A stretch of 64,000 bases of DNA from Pseudomonas sp. AL03 (GTDB lineage Bacteria; Pseudomonadota; Gammaproteobacteria; Pseudomonadales; Pseudomonadaceae), in the NCBI RefSeq assembly GCF_029960815.1, contig NZ_JASBRE010000002.1:250698-314697 (forward strand), written 5' to 3'. The notes below the pieces were generated by a model. It ran no database searches, was not told the origin of the DNA, and saw nothing but the letters and a program-made list of their open reading frames with translations. The position numbers were made by a program, and so were the translations under genes. This document shows, in pieces, positions 33,252-43,608 of the stretch (positions within the stretch are counted from its first letter, which is position 1; the number at the start of each line of letters is the position of its first letter).

Positions 33252-33854
33252 CTAATTTGTATAGACCGGCCCCACGCCGAGTCCCCAGACAATCACTGTG
33301 AACGCCATGATGGCCACCAGCACCACCAGGCCTACCGCGAGCACCGAACTTGAAAACAGAAATCCCTCGTCTGATGGAATGTTCATGAAAGTGGGTAGCC
33401 CCACATACAGCAGGTACACCGTGTAACAGATGGCCGCGGTGCCGACGATCATCCCCAGCCACATATGTGGGTACAGCGCCGCCAGACCGCCGACGAACAG
33501 CGGTGTTGCGGTGTAGGTCGCAAAGGCAACGCAGCGTGCCAGGCTCGGGTTGGCGTCATAGGTGCGAGCCATCCAGTGGATGAACGCGCCCATGACCGCA
33601 ACACCGCCGAGCATCGCCAGGTATGACATGACCGTCATCCATAGCGCACTCTCCACCGTCAGCATCACCGGCGCTCGACTGCCGATGACCCAGCCGACCT
33701 GAGTGGTGCCGATAAACGCCGACACTGCGGGGATCGCCGCCAGTATCAGGGTGTGGGTGAGATACATGTGGCTGATGCTTTCCTCCTGGTCGCCACGGAT
33801 CTCTTTCCATTCTTGGTCAGGGTGGGTGAAGAGCCCCACTACGTGATGGATCAT
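33252..33854 (-). CDS. Yip1-domain inner-membrane protein
   Basis: 200 residues from the ATG at 33854, 8 bases after GGAG; a GTG three codons upstream is possible but would overlap the Shine-Dalgarno. The N-terminal amphipathic part GLFTHPDQEWKEIRGDQEES is the typical start of Yip1/DUF1282 proteins, followed by about five membrane helices (for example LTHTLILAAIPAVSAFIG, MTVMSYLAMLGGVAVMGAFI, SVLAVGLVVLVAIMAFTVIV). Bacterial members are of unknown function. The gene is alone, with 268 bases upstream before the divergent ttcA; I see no clear regulator site there. Confidence 0.87.
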   Translation of the reverse strand: MIHHVVGLFTHPDQEWKEIRGDQEESISHMYLTHTLILAAIPAVSAFIGTTQVGWVIGSRAPVMLTVESALWMTVMSYLAMLGGVAVMGAFIHWMARTYDANPSLARCVAFATYTATPLFVGGLAALYPHMWLGMIVGTAAICYTVYLLYVGLPTFMNIPSDEGFLFSSSVLAVGLVVLVAIMAFTVIVWGLGVGPVYTN

Positions 33855-34122
33855 GCCAGTCACTCCTCTTGTTTTTACCGTCGCCCCCCAGTGGAGCGCC
33901 TACGGGCCAAAGTGGCCGAGTAAGGAAAGGTCTGGATATGTGTGTGACCTTATGTCGCAGTATAGAAAGGTCTTCACGGCGCGGGTTGTAGGGTGTTAGA
34001 GCAAATTGCGCTGTAAACACGCCTGTTAATCGCCGCAGGGTCTGTCGCTTGGAGGCTCTTCGCCCCCGAAGCGTTTTTGCGTAAAATGCCGACCTTTCGT
34101 CACACCTCACGGATTTCGCGTC

Positions 34123-34947
34123 ATGGGCACTCTTACGGTCAACCAGAACAAACTGCAAAAGCGCCTTCGCCGCCAGGCCGGTGAGGCGGTTGCCGATTTC
34201 AACATGATTGAAGACGGCGACAAGGTCATGGTCTGCCTGTCCGGTGGCAAGGACAGCTACACCCTGCTCGACGTGCTGATGTACTTTCAGAAGGTCGCTC
34301 CGATCAAGTTCGAGATCGTGGCCGTGAACATGGACCAGAAGCAGCCGGGTTTCCCTGAGCTCGTTTTGCCGGCCTACCTCAAAGCGCTGGGCATCGAATA
34401 CCACATCGTCGAGAAAGACACCTATTCGGTGGTCAAGGAGCTGATCCCGGAAGGCAAGACCACCTGTTCGCTGTGCTCGCGCCTGCGTCGCGGCACGCTC
34501 TACACCTTCGCCGACGAAATCGGCGCGACCAAAATGGCCCTCGGTCATCACCGCGACGACATCGTCGAGACTTTTTTCCTGAACATGTTCTTCAATGGTT
34601 CGCTCAAAGCCATGCCGCCGAAGCTGCGGGCCGACGATGGCCGCAACGTGGTGATCCGCCCGCTGGCTTACTGCAACGAAAAAGACATCCAGGCCTACTC
34701 GGACTTCAAGCAATTCCCGATCATCCCGTGCAACCTCTGTGGTTCTCAGGAAAACCTGCAACGGCAGGTGGTCAAGGACATGCTTCAGGAGTGGGAGCGC
34801 AAAACCCCGGGCCGCACCGAAAGCATTTTCCGCAGCTTGCAGAACGTGATCCCGTCACAACTCGCGGACCGCAATCTGTTCGACTTCACCAGCCTGCGTA
34901 TCGACGAAACCGCGGCATCGCGCTTCGTCAATGTTGTGAATCTCTAA
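34123..34947 (+). CDS. ttcA: tRNA 2-thiocytidine biosynthesis protein TtcA
   Basis: 274 residues. An ATP-dependent tRNA thiolase that makes s2C32 and carries a [4Fe-4S] cluster. The PP-loop [13 protein letters not shown] lies at about residues 40-52; the cluster cysteines are in [12 protein letters not shown] and [36 protein letters not shown] is the conserved family segment. The length and motif order match E. coli and Salmonella TtcA closely. The next gene starts 19 bases later. Confidence 0.95.
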   Translation: MGTLTVNQNKLQKRLRRQAGEAVADFNMIEDGDKVMVCLSGGKDSYTLLDVLMYFQKVAPIKFEIVAVNMDQKQPGFPELVLPAYLKALGIEYHIVEKDTYSVVKELIPEGKTTCSLCSRLRRGTLYTFADEIGATKMALGHHRDDIVETFFLNMFFNGSLKAMPPKLRADDGRNVVIRPLAYCNEKDIQAYSDFKQFPIIPCNLCGSQENLQRQVVKDMLQEWERKTPGRTESIFRSLQNVIPSQLADRNLFDFTSLRIDETAASRFVNVVNL

Positions 34948-34966
34948 TCAAACCTTGGGAGAGGGC

Positions 34967-35641
34967 ATGCGCGATTACAAGTGGCTGCACGAATACTGTC
35001 TGAACCGCTTCGGTTCAGCGGCTGAACTGGAAGCCCATCTGCCCGTTCCGAAAACCCCGACGCAACTACGCAAGATCAGCGACGACCGCTACCTCTCGAC
35101 CATGGCGCTGCGCGTGTTCCGCGCCGGGCTCAAGCACAGTTTGGTGGACGCCAAATGGCCAGCGTTCGAAGAAGTGTTCTTCAAGTTCGACCCGGAAAAA
35201 GTCGTGCTGATGAGTGCCGAACATCTTGAGCGCTTGATGCAGGACGCGCGGATCATTCGCCATCTGGGCAAGCTCAAGAGCGTGCCGCGCAATGCGCAGT
35301 TCATCCTGGACGAGGCACATGAGAGGGGCAGTTTCGGCGCGTTGATCGCCGATTGGCCGGTCACGGATATCGTTGGGTTGTGGACCTACCTGAAAAAGCG
35401 CGGTCATCAATTGGGCGGGTTGTCGGCACCGCGATTCTTGCGGATGGTGGGCAAGGATACGTTTGTGCCGAGCTACGACGTGGTCGCGGCGTTGAATGCG
35501 CAGAAGATCGTCGACAAGGTGCCGACCAGCCTGCGGGATCTGGCCACGGTGCAGGGCGTGTTCAATCAGTGGCATGAAGAGAGTGGTGGGCGGCCGATGA
35601 GCCAGATTTCGATGATGCTGGCGTACACCGTGAATCATTGA
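34967..35641 (+). CDS. DNA-3-methyladenine glycosylase I-like protein
   Basis: 224 residues from the ATG at 34967, five bases after GGAG; an in-frame TTG at 34955 is less likely. It resembles the Tag family (HhH-GPD-like fold): KISDDRYLSTMALRVFRAGLK, FDPEKVVLMSAEHLERLMQDARIIRHLGKL, FGALIADWPVTDIVGLWTYLKKRG, GGLSAPRFLRMVGKDTFVPS. The four zinc ligands of E. coli Tag are not obvious, so this is a divergent member. It probably forms a two-gene unit with ttcA. A BIME follows directly. Confidence 0.82.
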   Translation: MRDYKWLHEYCLNRFGSAAELEAHLPVPKTPTQLRKISDDRYLSTMALRVFRAGLKHSLVDAKWPAFEEVFFKFDPEKVVLMSAEHLERLMQDARIIRHLGKLKSVPRNAQFILDEAHERGSFGALIADWPVTDIVGLWTYLKKRGHQLGGLSAPRFLRMVGKDTFVPSYDVVAALNAQKIVDKVPTSLRDLATVQGVFNQWHEESGGRPMSQISMMLAYTVNH

Positions 35642-35648
35642 CGAAGAT

Positions 35649-35751
35649 GATCGTTCCCACGCTCTGCGTGGGAATGCCGCCCGGGACGCTCCGCGTCCCT
35701 GTGACGCGGAGCGTCACTTGATGCATTCCCACGCAGAGCGTGGGAACGATC
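35649..35751. repeat. BIME of the GATCGTTCCCACGC family, copy 3
   Basis: GATCGTTCCCACGCTCTGCG at the left and its inverse at the right end, with inner GACGC pairs. It lies between the convergent glycosylase and DUF2069 genes. Confidence 0.93.
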
Positions 35752-35764
35752 ACTGTGGGGGCCG

Positions 35765-36190
35765 TCAGGTGGCGGAGGTTTCGCCTTCACCCGCCAACTT
35801 GCGGTTCAACTGAAACCGCCACCGCACATACAGCAGCGCCGAGCAGAATACCGCCAGGCTCGCACCCATCTCCAGCAAACCAAACAACTGCCGGTTCGGG
35901 TCATACGCCGCCAGTGCGCCCTTGATGAAATACAGGTTCACCACAAAACACATCCATGAATGCCCGCGCGCGCTGCCGACAATCATCCCCGGCGCCAGCA
36001 ACAGCAGCGGCACCAGTTCGATCAGCAGAATCACCCACGGCCTTGCGCCGTGCAGGTCGGCGACCACCAGGTAGTAGGCGCAAAGCAGCCCCACCAGACC
36101 GAAAAAGCACAGCAGGCTGATGACGCGCATCGCTCGAACCCTGGGTTCGAGCCATTCGATGGAGGGCAGAATCTTCGGCTTCTTGGCCAC
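35765..36190 (-). CDS. DUF2069 family inner-membrane protein
   Basis: 141 residues from the GTG at 36190 (AKKPKILPSIEWLEP...), one base after the stop of the flavodoxin-like gene, with GGAG 8 bases ahead inside that gene. About four membrane helices: VISLLCFFGLVGLLCAYYLV, VILLIELVPLLLLAPGMIVG, HSWMCFVVNLYFIKGALAAY, GLLEMGASLAVFCSALLYV. It has the DUF2069 length and hydropathy, function unknown. It ends a tight minus-strand unit with the arsC- and wrbA-like genes, as I recall for PA0948-PA0950. Confidence 0.85.
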   Translation of the reverse strand: MAKKPKILPSIEWLEPRVRAMRVISLLCFFGLVGLLCAYYLVVADLHGARPWVILLIELVPLLLLAPGMIVGSARGHSWMCFVVNLYFIKGALAAYDPNRQLFGLLEMGASLAVFCSALLYVRWRFQLNRKLAGEGETSAT

Positions 36191-36191
36191 G

Positions 36192-37138
<947 letters not shown>

Positions 37139-37252
37139 GTGCGGTTCGCATCTTGCGTAAAGTGACGGCTATTCTAACTGTGCAGCGCGTAATCCAGAAC
37201 CTTGGTAGGCGATGGGTCGCAGACGCATTCAATTTTCAACAAGGATCACGAC

Positions 37253-37720
37253 ATGACTAGGCGACTGGCAGCGGCATTGGCGATCATGGGCACGTTGATG
37301 CTGGGGGGCTGCGGTAACGACTATGGCGTCGACCAGAACGGCCAGAAAGTCGCCGCCGAACGTTTGGACAAACAATGGCTGGTGCTCAATTACTGGGCTG
37401 AATGGTGCGGGCCGTGCCGAACCGAGATCCCCGAATTGAACACCTTGGCCGATCAACTCAAGGACAAGAAGATTGGGGTGTTCGGGGTCAACTTCGACAA
37501 CGTGCAGGGTGAAGAGCTGAAAAGCGCCAGCGAGAAGCTGGGGATCAAGTTCACCGTGCTGGCTGCGGATCCGGCGGAGCTTTTTGAATTGCCGCGCAGT
37601 GAGGCGTTGCCGGTGACTTACATCATCGATAACAAAGGCAAGGTAAGGGAACAGCTGATGGGTGAGCAGACGGCGGCGGGGGTGATGGCGAAGTTGGAGG
37701 CGTTGCAGGCGACGAACTGA
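37253..37720 (+). CDS. TlpA-like thioredoxin lipoprotein
   Basis: 155 residues. N-terminal lipoprotein signal with lipobox LGGC (C at about residue 20), then a thioredoxin domain with WAEWCGPCRTEIPELN (CxxC near residues 56-59), VFGVNFDNVQ and the cis-proline in EALPVTYIIDNKGK. It is anchored in the envelope and probably keeps periplasmic cysteines reduced, like TlpA or ResA. Divergent from arsC. A half BIME (37739-37769) follows the stop. Confidence 0.9.
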   Translation: MTRRLAAALAIMGTLMLGGCGNDYGVDQNGQKVAAERLDKQWLVLNYWAEWCGPCRTEIPELNTLADQLKDKKIGVFGVNFDNVQGEELKSASEKLGIKFTVLAADPAELFELPRSEALPVTYIIDNKGKVREQLMGEQTAAGVMAKLEALQATN

Positions 37721-37738
37721 CCGTGACGATCGTACGCT

Positions 37739-37769
37739 GATCGTTCCCACGCGGAGCGTCGGAACGATC
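37739..37769. repeat. single REP half unit (GATCGTTCCCACGC family)
   Basis: GATCGTTCCCACGCGGAGCG ending CGGAACGATC. It looks like a BIME collapsed to its outer arms with one mismatch. Confidence 0.85.
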
Positions 37770-37781
37770 GGTGCGGGAGAA

Positions 37782-38186
37782 TCAACCTTCTTCAAGCCAC
37801 CAACGCAACGGCTTCCCTTGCGCCGGCCAGAAACGCATCTGCGCGATCGGCGAGACGTCCCAACGCTGAACGTTTTCCAACGCCTGGAGGAAACGCTTTT
37901 CCTGCTCCATCAACGCCGGCGCACACAGTTTGCGGGTGCTGCCGACTTTACCGAAGCTCAGCTTGTCGCCTTCCAGGGTGTACGGCGCGAACCAGTGATT
38001 GCAGCCGCCGTTGCCATAGGCCCGACCGTCTTCATCGAGGGTGACAGTCAAATGGCTGTAGTCCATCAACGGACGTTCGCCGATCCATTCCAGAATGTAG
38101 CTGCGGTTCTGTTGCAATTGAACCGGCTCGGCGGCGCAGCCCAGCAGGCTGGCGCCAACCATCGCGGTCAGAGCAAGGCGTTTCAT
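37782..38186 (-). CDS. META-domain lipoprotein (HslJ-like)
   Basis: 134 residues from the ATG at 38186. Signal with lipobox LLGC (cysteine near 18), followed by a META domain: WIGERPLMDYSHLTVTLDEDG, the hallmark GNGGCNHWFAPYTLEGDKLSFG and TRKLCAPALMEQEKRFLQAL. Related to HslJ, linked to novobiocin tolerance and heat in E. coli; the role here is unknown. The start overlaps the stop of the upstream gene (TGATG), so the two are translationally coupled. Confidence 0.88.
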   Translation of the reverse strand: MKRLALTAMVGASLLGCAAEPVQLQQNRSYILEWIGERPLMDYSHLTVTLDEDGRAYGNGGCNHWFAPYTLEGDKLSFGKVGSTRKLCAPALMEQEKRFLQALENVQRWDVSPIAQMRFWPAQGKPLRWWLEEG

Positions 38187-38620
38187 CACGCGGGCTCCTG
38201 GCATTTCGGGCACAGGTGCTTCTCGGCGGCGGTGGTCCAACCCAACTCGGCGATCCGTGCAGTGGCAGCAGGCTTTTCAGCCTTGTTGCCCAGCTTGGCG
38301 TCGACCGCGAACTCGAAGCTCAGCTCTTTGGCGCAGCTGTCGCAGTTGACTTTCCAGGTGTGAATCGCCAGTTCTCCGAACACCGGACCACTGGCCACCG
38401 CGACCCATTGGCCGGGCGGGTTGATCAGGTGGCGAACCGTTTCGACGGTCAGGCGCATGGACAAGTCCTTGGCACCCTTGAGGGTCACTACCAACACGTC
38501 GTTATTACGAATCGAGCCGCCGTTACCGGTGACTTGATAACGCCCCGGCACAAGGGCGCGGCATTCGGTGAGGGTGTGTTGCGGGTTCATCAGGCTGTAG
38601 CGGAAATCGTGTTCGACCAT
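38186..38620 (-). CDS. conserved hypothetical protein with a cysteine-pair (zinc ribbon-like) C-terminal part
   Basis: 144 residues from the ATG at 38620, with GGAGGACCC directly upstream. The N-terminal half (DFRYSLMNPQHTLTECRALVPGRYQVTGNGG) is beta-rich. The C-terminal half has WKVNCDSCAKELSFEF and HLCPKCQEPA, two CxxC pairs about 45 residues apart that could bind zinc. There is no signal peptide. I recognise no family. Translational coupling with the META lipoprotein suggests a related job or simply shared expression. Confidence 0.72.
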   Translation of the reverse strand: MVEHDFRYSLMNPQHTLTECRALVPGRYQVTGNGGSIRNNDVLVVTLKGAKDLSMRLTVETVRHLINPPGQWVAVASGPVFGELAIHTWKVNCDSCAKELSFEFAVDAKLGNKAEKPAATARIAELGWTTAAEKHLCPKCQEPA

Positions 38621-38697
38621 GGGTCCTCCAAGTATGCGCGGCATGCTAGCACGGACATCAGCGCAGTATGGCGCGGGCATATGACCTTCGATCTGGT

Positions 38698-39690
38698 TCA
38701 GTCAGCCTTCACCAGGTTCACTGGCGCGCCCGCCGCCCAGGCCGCGATGTTCTGCAGGGTGGTCGCGGCAATCGTGCCCAGCGCTTCGCGGGTCAGGAAG
38801 GCCTGGTGAGCGGTGACGATCACGTTCGGAAAGGTCAGCAGCCGCGCCAGCACATCATCCTGCAGCGGCAGGTCGGAACGGTCCTCGAAGAACAACTGCG
38901 CCTCCTCTTCATACACATCCAGCCCCAGATAACCCAGTTGACCGTCCTTCAACGCGTCGATCAGCGCCGGCGTGTCCACCAGACCACCGCGTCCGGTGTT
39001 GATCAGCATCGCGCCGGGCTGCATGTGCGCCAGTGACTCGCGATTGATCAAGTGTTTGCTCTGTTCGTTGAGCGGGCAGTGCAGGCTGATGATCTGCGAC
39101 TCGGCCAGCAGTTGCGGCAGGCTCAGGTAACGGGCACCGAGGGCTTCGACTTGCGGGTTGGGGAAGGGGTCGTAGGCCAGCAATTGGCAGCCAAAGCCGT
39201 TCATGATCTTCGCGAAGGTCGCGCCGATTTGTCCGGTGCCGACTACGCCGACGGTCTTGCCCACCAAGTCGAAGCCGGTCAACCCGTGCAGGGTGAAATC
39301 TCCTTCGCGCGTGCGGTTGTAGGCGCGGTGCAGACGTCGGTTGAGCGCCAGGATCAGCGCCACTGCATGTTCCGCCACCGCGTGGGGCGAGTAGGCCGGG
39401 ACGCGCACAATCGACAATCTCAGAAGCTTCGCCACCGCCAGGTCGACATGGTTGTAACCGGCCGAGCGCAAGGCGATCAGGCGAGTGCCGCCGGCGGCCA
39501 GGCGTTCGAGCACCGGTGCGCTGAGGTCGTCGTTAATGAAGGCGCAGACCACCTCGTGATACTCCGCCAGCGCCACCGTATCGAGGCTCAGTCGCGCCGA
39601 TTGAAAGTGCAGCTCGATGCCGGCCGGTAGCTCGGCACTGAGAAAACTGTCGCGGTCGTAGGTCTGGCTGCTGAAAAGAATCGTGCGCAT
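38698..39690 (-). CDS. ldhA: D-lactate dehydrogenase, fermentative
   Basis: 330 residues, D-2-hydroxyacid dehydrogenase family. Motifs: the N-terminal FSSQTYDRDSFLSAEL; NAD-binding VGKTVGVVGTGQIGATFAKIM (GxGxxG); LHCPLNEQSKHLIN; TGRGGLVDTPALIDAL; catalytic R in ALRSAGYNHVDL, E in VYEEEAQLFFEDRS and H in TAHQAFLTREAL. The length and sequence fit LdhA, which makes D-lactate from pyruvate. It sits next to gacS as in P. aeruginosa (PA0927-PA0928). The ATG at 39690 is preferred to the longer frame. Confidence 0.92.
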   Translation of the reverse strand: MRTILFSSQTYDRDSFLSAELPAGIELHFQSARLSLDTVALAEYHEVVCAFINDDLSAPVLERLAAGGTRLIALRSAGYNHVDLAVAKLLRLSIVRVPAYSPHAVAEHAVALILALNRRLHRAYNRTREGDFTLHGLTGFDLVGKTVGVVGTGQIGATFAKIMNGFGCQLLAYDPFPNPQVEALGARYLSLPQLLAESQIISLHCPLNEQSKHLINRESLAHMQPGAMLINTGRGGLVDTPALIDALKDGQLGYLGLDVYEEEAQLFFEDRSDLPLQDDVLARLLTFPNVIVTAHQAFLTREALGTIAATTLQNIAAWAAGAPVNLVKAD

Positions 39691-39721
39691 GCGGTCCTCC
39701 AACTGACTCGGTCACGCTTTA

Positions 39722-39869
39722 TGTAGCAGCTGGCGAAGCCTGCGTTCGGTCCGGGGTCACGCTCGACCGCAGTCGTCGTAAAATCAGACACTGAGATCTT
39801 TCAGGTAAACCGCGGTTACCGGATTTACGACGGCTTCGCCGCCGGACGCAGCCTTCGGCAGCTGCTACA
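39722..39869. repeat. REP/BIME (GTAGCAGCTGGCGAAGCCTG family), diverged copy
   Basis: Left end TGTAGCAGCTGGCGAAGCCT, right end its imperfect inverse. Same family as 24271-24404 but with diverged inner parts. Between ldhA and gacS. Confidence 0.88.
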
Positions 39870-39917
39870 GGGGCCGGTGAGCTTAGCGCTGATGGTGTTC
39901 GGCGTCATTGCGCTGCA

Positions 39918-42671
39918 TCAAGCGTTTATTCGGGCATGGGCGGCCAGGCGATTGATGGCCCGGTCGAGGTCTTCCAGCGCGCTGGGGGCTTTCGGGTCCT
40001 GTTGCTTGAGCAGGGTTTCGCTGCGCTGGCAGGCGGCGCGCAGTTGCGGGACGCCGCAATAGCGTGTCGCGCCATGCAGGCGATGGACTCGCTCGATCAG
40101 GGCGTTCTGGTCGTTGTTTTCCCGGGCGAAGCGAATCGCCTCGCGGTCGGCTTCCAGCGACGCCAGCAGCATCGCCAGCATGTCCGCCGCCAGATCAGCC
40201 TTGCCGGCCGCCAGGCGCAAACCTTCCTCGTGATCGAGCACCTGCAACTCATGACCGCCCCCGTGGCTGTCGCTGGAGCGTTCCGGCCCATGATTGCGCA
40301 GCGCCAGGCCGGTCCACTTCAGCACCACTTGGGCCAGTTGCCGTTCGCTGATCGGTTTGGTCAGGTAGTCGTCCATACCGCTTTGCAGCAACGCGCGTTT
40401 TTCGTTGGCCATGGCGTGGGCGGTGAGGGCAACGATCGGCAGCGGCGTGCAATGCCGTTCATTTTCCCACTGGCGAATCGCTTCGGTGCTTTGACGCCCG
40501 TCCATGCCGGGCATCTGAACGTCCATCAGCACCAGATCGAAGGTTTCGGTCTGCACCGCTTTGACTGCCGCGTAACCGCTTTCCACCGCGAGTACTTTGG
40601 CGCCCATGTCTTCGAGCAGGGTTTGCACCAGCAGCAGGTTGGCCGGGTTGTCGTCGACGCAAAGCACCTTTGGCGCACGGCTGGACAACGGTTCGTCGGG
40701 TTCGCTGCGGTGCTGACGCGGGTTGATCAGGTCGGACAAGGCCCGCCGCAGCTTGCGGGTGCAGGCCGGTTTGGCCTGGAGCTGGCTGTGCGGGTTGGGC
40801 ACCGAGAGGTGGAACAGCGTCTGTTCGGTGGTCGGGCATAACACCAGCACCTTGCAGCCCAAGTGTTCGAGGTCCCAGATGTGCTGGTTGAGGCGCTCCG
40901 GAGGCATGTCATTGCTGGTGATGCCGAGCACCGCCAGGTCGATCGCCTGATCGGTCTGATGCGCGCTGGTCACGCCATTGGCCAGGCTTTCCAGGGTATT
41001 GAACGGGGTGACTTCGAGGCCGCAGTCTTCCAGTTGATGTTGCAATGCCTGACGGGCCAGTTCGTGATTTTCCAGTACCGCCACCCGGCGCCCGAGCAAC
41101 GGCGGACCGGGCAGGTCTTCGGCGTCGTCGCGGGTTTTGGGCAGGCTCAGGCTGATCCAGAATTCCGAACCTTCGCCAGGCGTACTGTCGACACCGATCT
41201 CGCCGCCCATTTGTTCGATCAGGCGTTTGGAAATCACCAGCCCCAGACCGGTGCCGCCCGGTTGCCGGGACAGCGAATTGTCGGCCTGACTGAAGGCCTG
41301 AAACAAGGCGCGCACGTCCTGGTTCGACAGCCCGATGCCGGTGTCCTGAATGCTGATGCGCAGTTGCACGCTGTCTTCATGCTCTTCTTCGAGCATGGCC
41401 CGGGCGACGATGGTGCCTTCGCGGGTGAACTTGATCGCGTTGCTGACAAGGTTGGTCAGGATTTGCTTGAGCCGCAGCGGATCACCCACCAGCGACAACG
41501 GCGTATCGCGATAAACCAGGCTCACCAGCTCCAGCTGCTTGGCGTGGGCGGCCGGGGCGAGGATGGTCAGCGTGTCCTGGAGCAGGTCGCGCAAGTTAAA
41601 CGGAATATGGTCGAGCACCAGTTTGCCGGCCTCGATTTTCGAGAAGTCGAGAATCTCGTTGATGATCCCCAACAGGCTGTCGGCGGATTTTTCGATGGTG
41701 CCCAGATAGTCGAGCTGGCGCGGGGTCAGCTCGCTTTTTTGCAGCAGGTGCGTGAAGCCGAGAATGCCGTTGAGCGGCGTACGGATTTCATGGCTCATGT
41801 TGGCCAGGAACTCGGATTTGATCCGGCTCGCTTCAAGGGCTTCCTTGCGCGCCAGGTCCAGTTCGATGTTCTGGATCTCGATGGTTTCCAGGTTCTGGCG
41901 CACGTCTTCGGTGGCTTGGTCGATGCTGTGCTGCAATTCTTCCTGCGCATTCTGCAGGGTGCCGGCCATGCGGTTGATGCCGGACGCCAGTTCATCCAGC
42001 TCCTGGCTGCCGAGGGGCGGCAGACGGGTTTCCAGATGACCGTCCTTGAGTTGCGCCACCGCTTGCTTGATCTGGCTCAGCGGCCGATTGATGGTCCGGC
42101 CCATACGCAACGCCAGCAGTGCCGCACCGGCCAGGCCTGCGCCGATCAACAGCAGGCTGGCGAACAGGCTGCGGTAACCGCGCAGCAGCATGCCGGTGTG
42201 GGACAGTTCGAGTTCGACCCAACCCAGCAGGCGGTCGGCTTCATCGGGAATCACGTCACCGGCCAGATTGCGGTGCTTGCCAAACACCGGCAGCAAGTAA
42301 CGCGTCGCGTCATTACCGCTGCGGCGCAGCATCTGCGAACTGTTGCCGACCGGCGCCTGATTGAGCATGGTCGGGCCGGCATGGGCCAACAGGGAGCGGT
42401 CGGGCGCGAGGAACGAAACGGCGCGCACGTCTGTTTGTTCGAGGGATTGGGTGGCAATGCGTTCCAGCAGGTCGGTGTTCTTGTCGCCCATGGCTGGGGC
42501 CACCAGAGGCGCCAGTTGTTCGGCGATCATCTCGCCACGCTGCATGAGCTGGGTTTGCAGGTCGGATTGCTGCATCCAGGTGAAATAGCCGCCCAGAATC
42601 AATGCCATCAGGCTGGTCGGCAACAGGGTCAGCAATAGCACGCGGCCTTTAATTCCCAGTTTCTTGAGCAC
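39918..42671 (-). CDS. gacS: global hybrid sensor kinase GacS
   Basis: 917 residues, the length of P. fluorescens GacS, from the GTG at 42671 with GGAGAG just upstream. Order: TM1 about 10-30, periplasmic sensor about 35-165, TM2 about 170-190, HAMP, HisKA with phospho-acceptor H in [16 protein letters not shown] (about 294), HATPase ([25 protein letters not shown]), receiver with D in [15 protein letters not shown] (about 717), and an HPt domain with H in [16 protein letters not shown] (about 863). GacS phosphorylates GacA to turn on the small RNAs that titrate RsmA, controlling secondary metabolism, biocontrol traits and biofilm. The reading frame is intact throughout; gac mutants are common in laboratory stocks. 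Confidence 0.97.
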   Translation of the reverse strand: MLKKLGIKGRVLLLTLLPTSLMALILGGYFTWMQQSDLQTQLMQRGEMIAEQLAPLVAPAMGDKNTDLLERIATQSLEQTDVRAVSFLAPDRSLLAHAGPTMLNQAPVGNSSQMLRRSGNDATRYLLPVFGKHRNLAGDVIPDEADRLLGWVELELSHTGMLLRGYRSLFASLLLIGAGLAGAALLALRMGRTINRPLSQIKQAVAQLKDGHLETRLPPLGSQELDELASGINRMAGTLQNAQEELQHSIDQATEDVRQNLETIEIQNIELDLARKEALEASRIKSEFLANMSHEIRTPLNGILGFTHLLQKSELTPRQLDYLGTIEKSADSLLGIINEILDFSKIEAGKLVLDHIPFNLRDLLQDTLTILAPAAHAKQLELVSLVYRDTPLSLVGDPLRLKQILTNLVSNAIKFTREGTIVARAMLEEEHEDSVQLRISIQDTGIGLSNQDVRALFQAFSQADNSLSRQPGGTGLGLVISKRLIEQMGGEIGVDSTPGEGSEFWISLSLPKTRDDAEDLPGPPLLGRRVAVLENHELARQALQHQLEDCGLEVTPFNTLESLANGVTSAHQTDQAIDLAVLGITSNDMPPERLNQHIWDLEHLGCKVLVLCPTTEQTLFHLSVPNPHSQLQAKPACTRKLRRALSDLINPRQHRSEPDEPLSSRAPKVLCVDDNPANLLLVQTLLEDMGAKVLAVESGYAAVKAVQTETFDLVLMDVQMPGMDGRQSTEAIRQWENERHCTPLPIVALTAHAMANEKRALLQSGMDDYLTKPISERQLAQVVLKWTGLALRNHGPERSSDSHGGGHELQVLDHEEGLRLAAGKADLAADMLAMLLASLEADREAIRFARENNDQNALIERVHRLHGATRYCGVPQLRAACQRSETLLKQQDPKAPSALEDLDRAINRLAAHARINA

Positions 42672-42861
42672 GCATCTCTCCTGCATCCAGCTATTTAATG
42701 ACCTGCACGTACGTCCGGCACGCGCCACTTGCGCAGTGTAGCGATTTGCAGGCGGGCAATCTTCGTAAAATTGATGTCGGCATTCGTCGGCTCGATCGCC
42801 ACTTTTACGTCATGGGCAAAGCTTGGGTTGCCCACCGCGAGGCAATCTTGAATAATCGCCA

Positions 42862-42880
42862 ACTGAGAATTATTTGCAGA
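42862..42880 (-). promoter_or_regulatory. candidate Fur box before pirR
   Basis: Read on the minus strand, TCTGCAAATAATTCTCAGT resembles common Pseudomonas Fur sites (A/T-rich, AATAATTCTCA). It ends 5 bases ahead of the pirR start codon. Fur repression of this two-component pair would fit its siderophore role. Confidence 0.45.
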
Positions 42881-42885
42881 TACTC

Positions 42886-43608
42886 ATGACTCCCATCTCT
42901 GTTGCCCACCCCCGAATTCTTTCCATCGAAGACGACCTCGTGCTCGGTGCTTATGTTCATGAGCACTTGGGACGTTGCGGTTTTCAGGTGACCTGGTGCC
43001 AGAACGGTCAGGAAGGTCTGACCATCGCCCGCCAGCAAGCCTTCGATCTGGTGTTGATGGATATTCTGCTGCCGGGCCTGGACGGGCTAAACGTGCTGAC
43101 ACAGTTGCGCCAGAGCCATTCCACCCCGGTGGTGCTGATGTCGGCGCTCGGTGCCGAGGCAGATCGCATCAGCGGCTTTCGACTAGGCGCCGATGATTAC
43201 CTGCCCAAACCCTTCAGCATGGTTGAGTTGCGGGTGCGCATCGAAGCGATCCTGCGGCGGGTTGCGCTCGACCGCCGGCCAGCGCCGGCACCGTTTGCCC
43301 CGTCGACGGGCAGCCTGAGTTTCGACGATGAACGCTGTGATGTCTTTTATGGCGAACACGTTGCCGGCCTGACCCGCAGCGAGTACCGGTTGCTGGAAAC
43401 GCTGAACTGCAACGGCGATGAAGTCCTGAGCAAAGCCTTCCTTTATCAACATGTCTTGCAGCGTGGTTATGCGCCCCATGACCGCAGCCTCGACATGCAC
43501 ATCAGCCAGATCCGTCGCAAGCTCAAAGCCATCGGTTATACCGAGCGGGAAGTGCGCACGGTCTGGGGCAAGGGTTACGTATTGAGTGCTGTCGATGAAA
43601 TGGTCTGA
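42886..43608 (+). CDS. pirR: response regulator PirR
   Basis: 240 residues, OmpR family. Receiver about 10-122: SIEDDLVLG, phospho-acceptor D in LVLMDILLPGLDG, S in LMSALGAEAD and K in YLPKPFSMVEL. Winged-helix domain about 140-235 (LTRSEYRLLETLNCNGDEVLSK, HDRSLDMHISQIRRKLKAIGY, GKGYVLS). Divergence from gacS and pairing with an iron-type kinase match PirR (PA0929), which controls the ferric-enterobactin receptor pirA in P. aeruginosa. The candidate Fur box supports an iron role. The family relative PfeR is the main alternative. Confidence 0.78.
   Translation: MTPISVAHPRILSIEDDLVLGAYVHEHLGRCGFQVTWCQNGQEGLTIARQQAFDLVLMDILLPGLDGLNVLTQLRQSHSTPVVLMSALGAEADRISGFRLGADDYLPKPFSMVELRVRIEAILRRVALDRRPAPAPFAPSTGSLSFDDERCDVFYGEHVAGLTRSEYRLLETLNCNGDEVLSKAFLYQHVLQRGYAPHDRSLDMHISQIRRKLKAIGYTEREVRTVWGKGYVLSAVDEMV

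Noticed and set aside
40863-42638. 591-codon plus-strand frame opposite gacS
   Set aside because: Antisense to GacS, which is intact with all expected domains.
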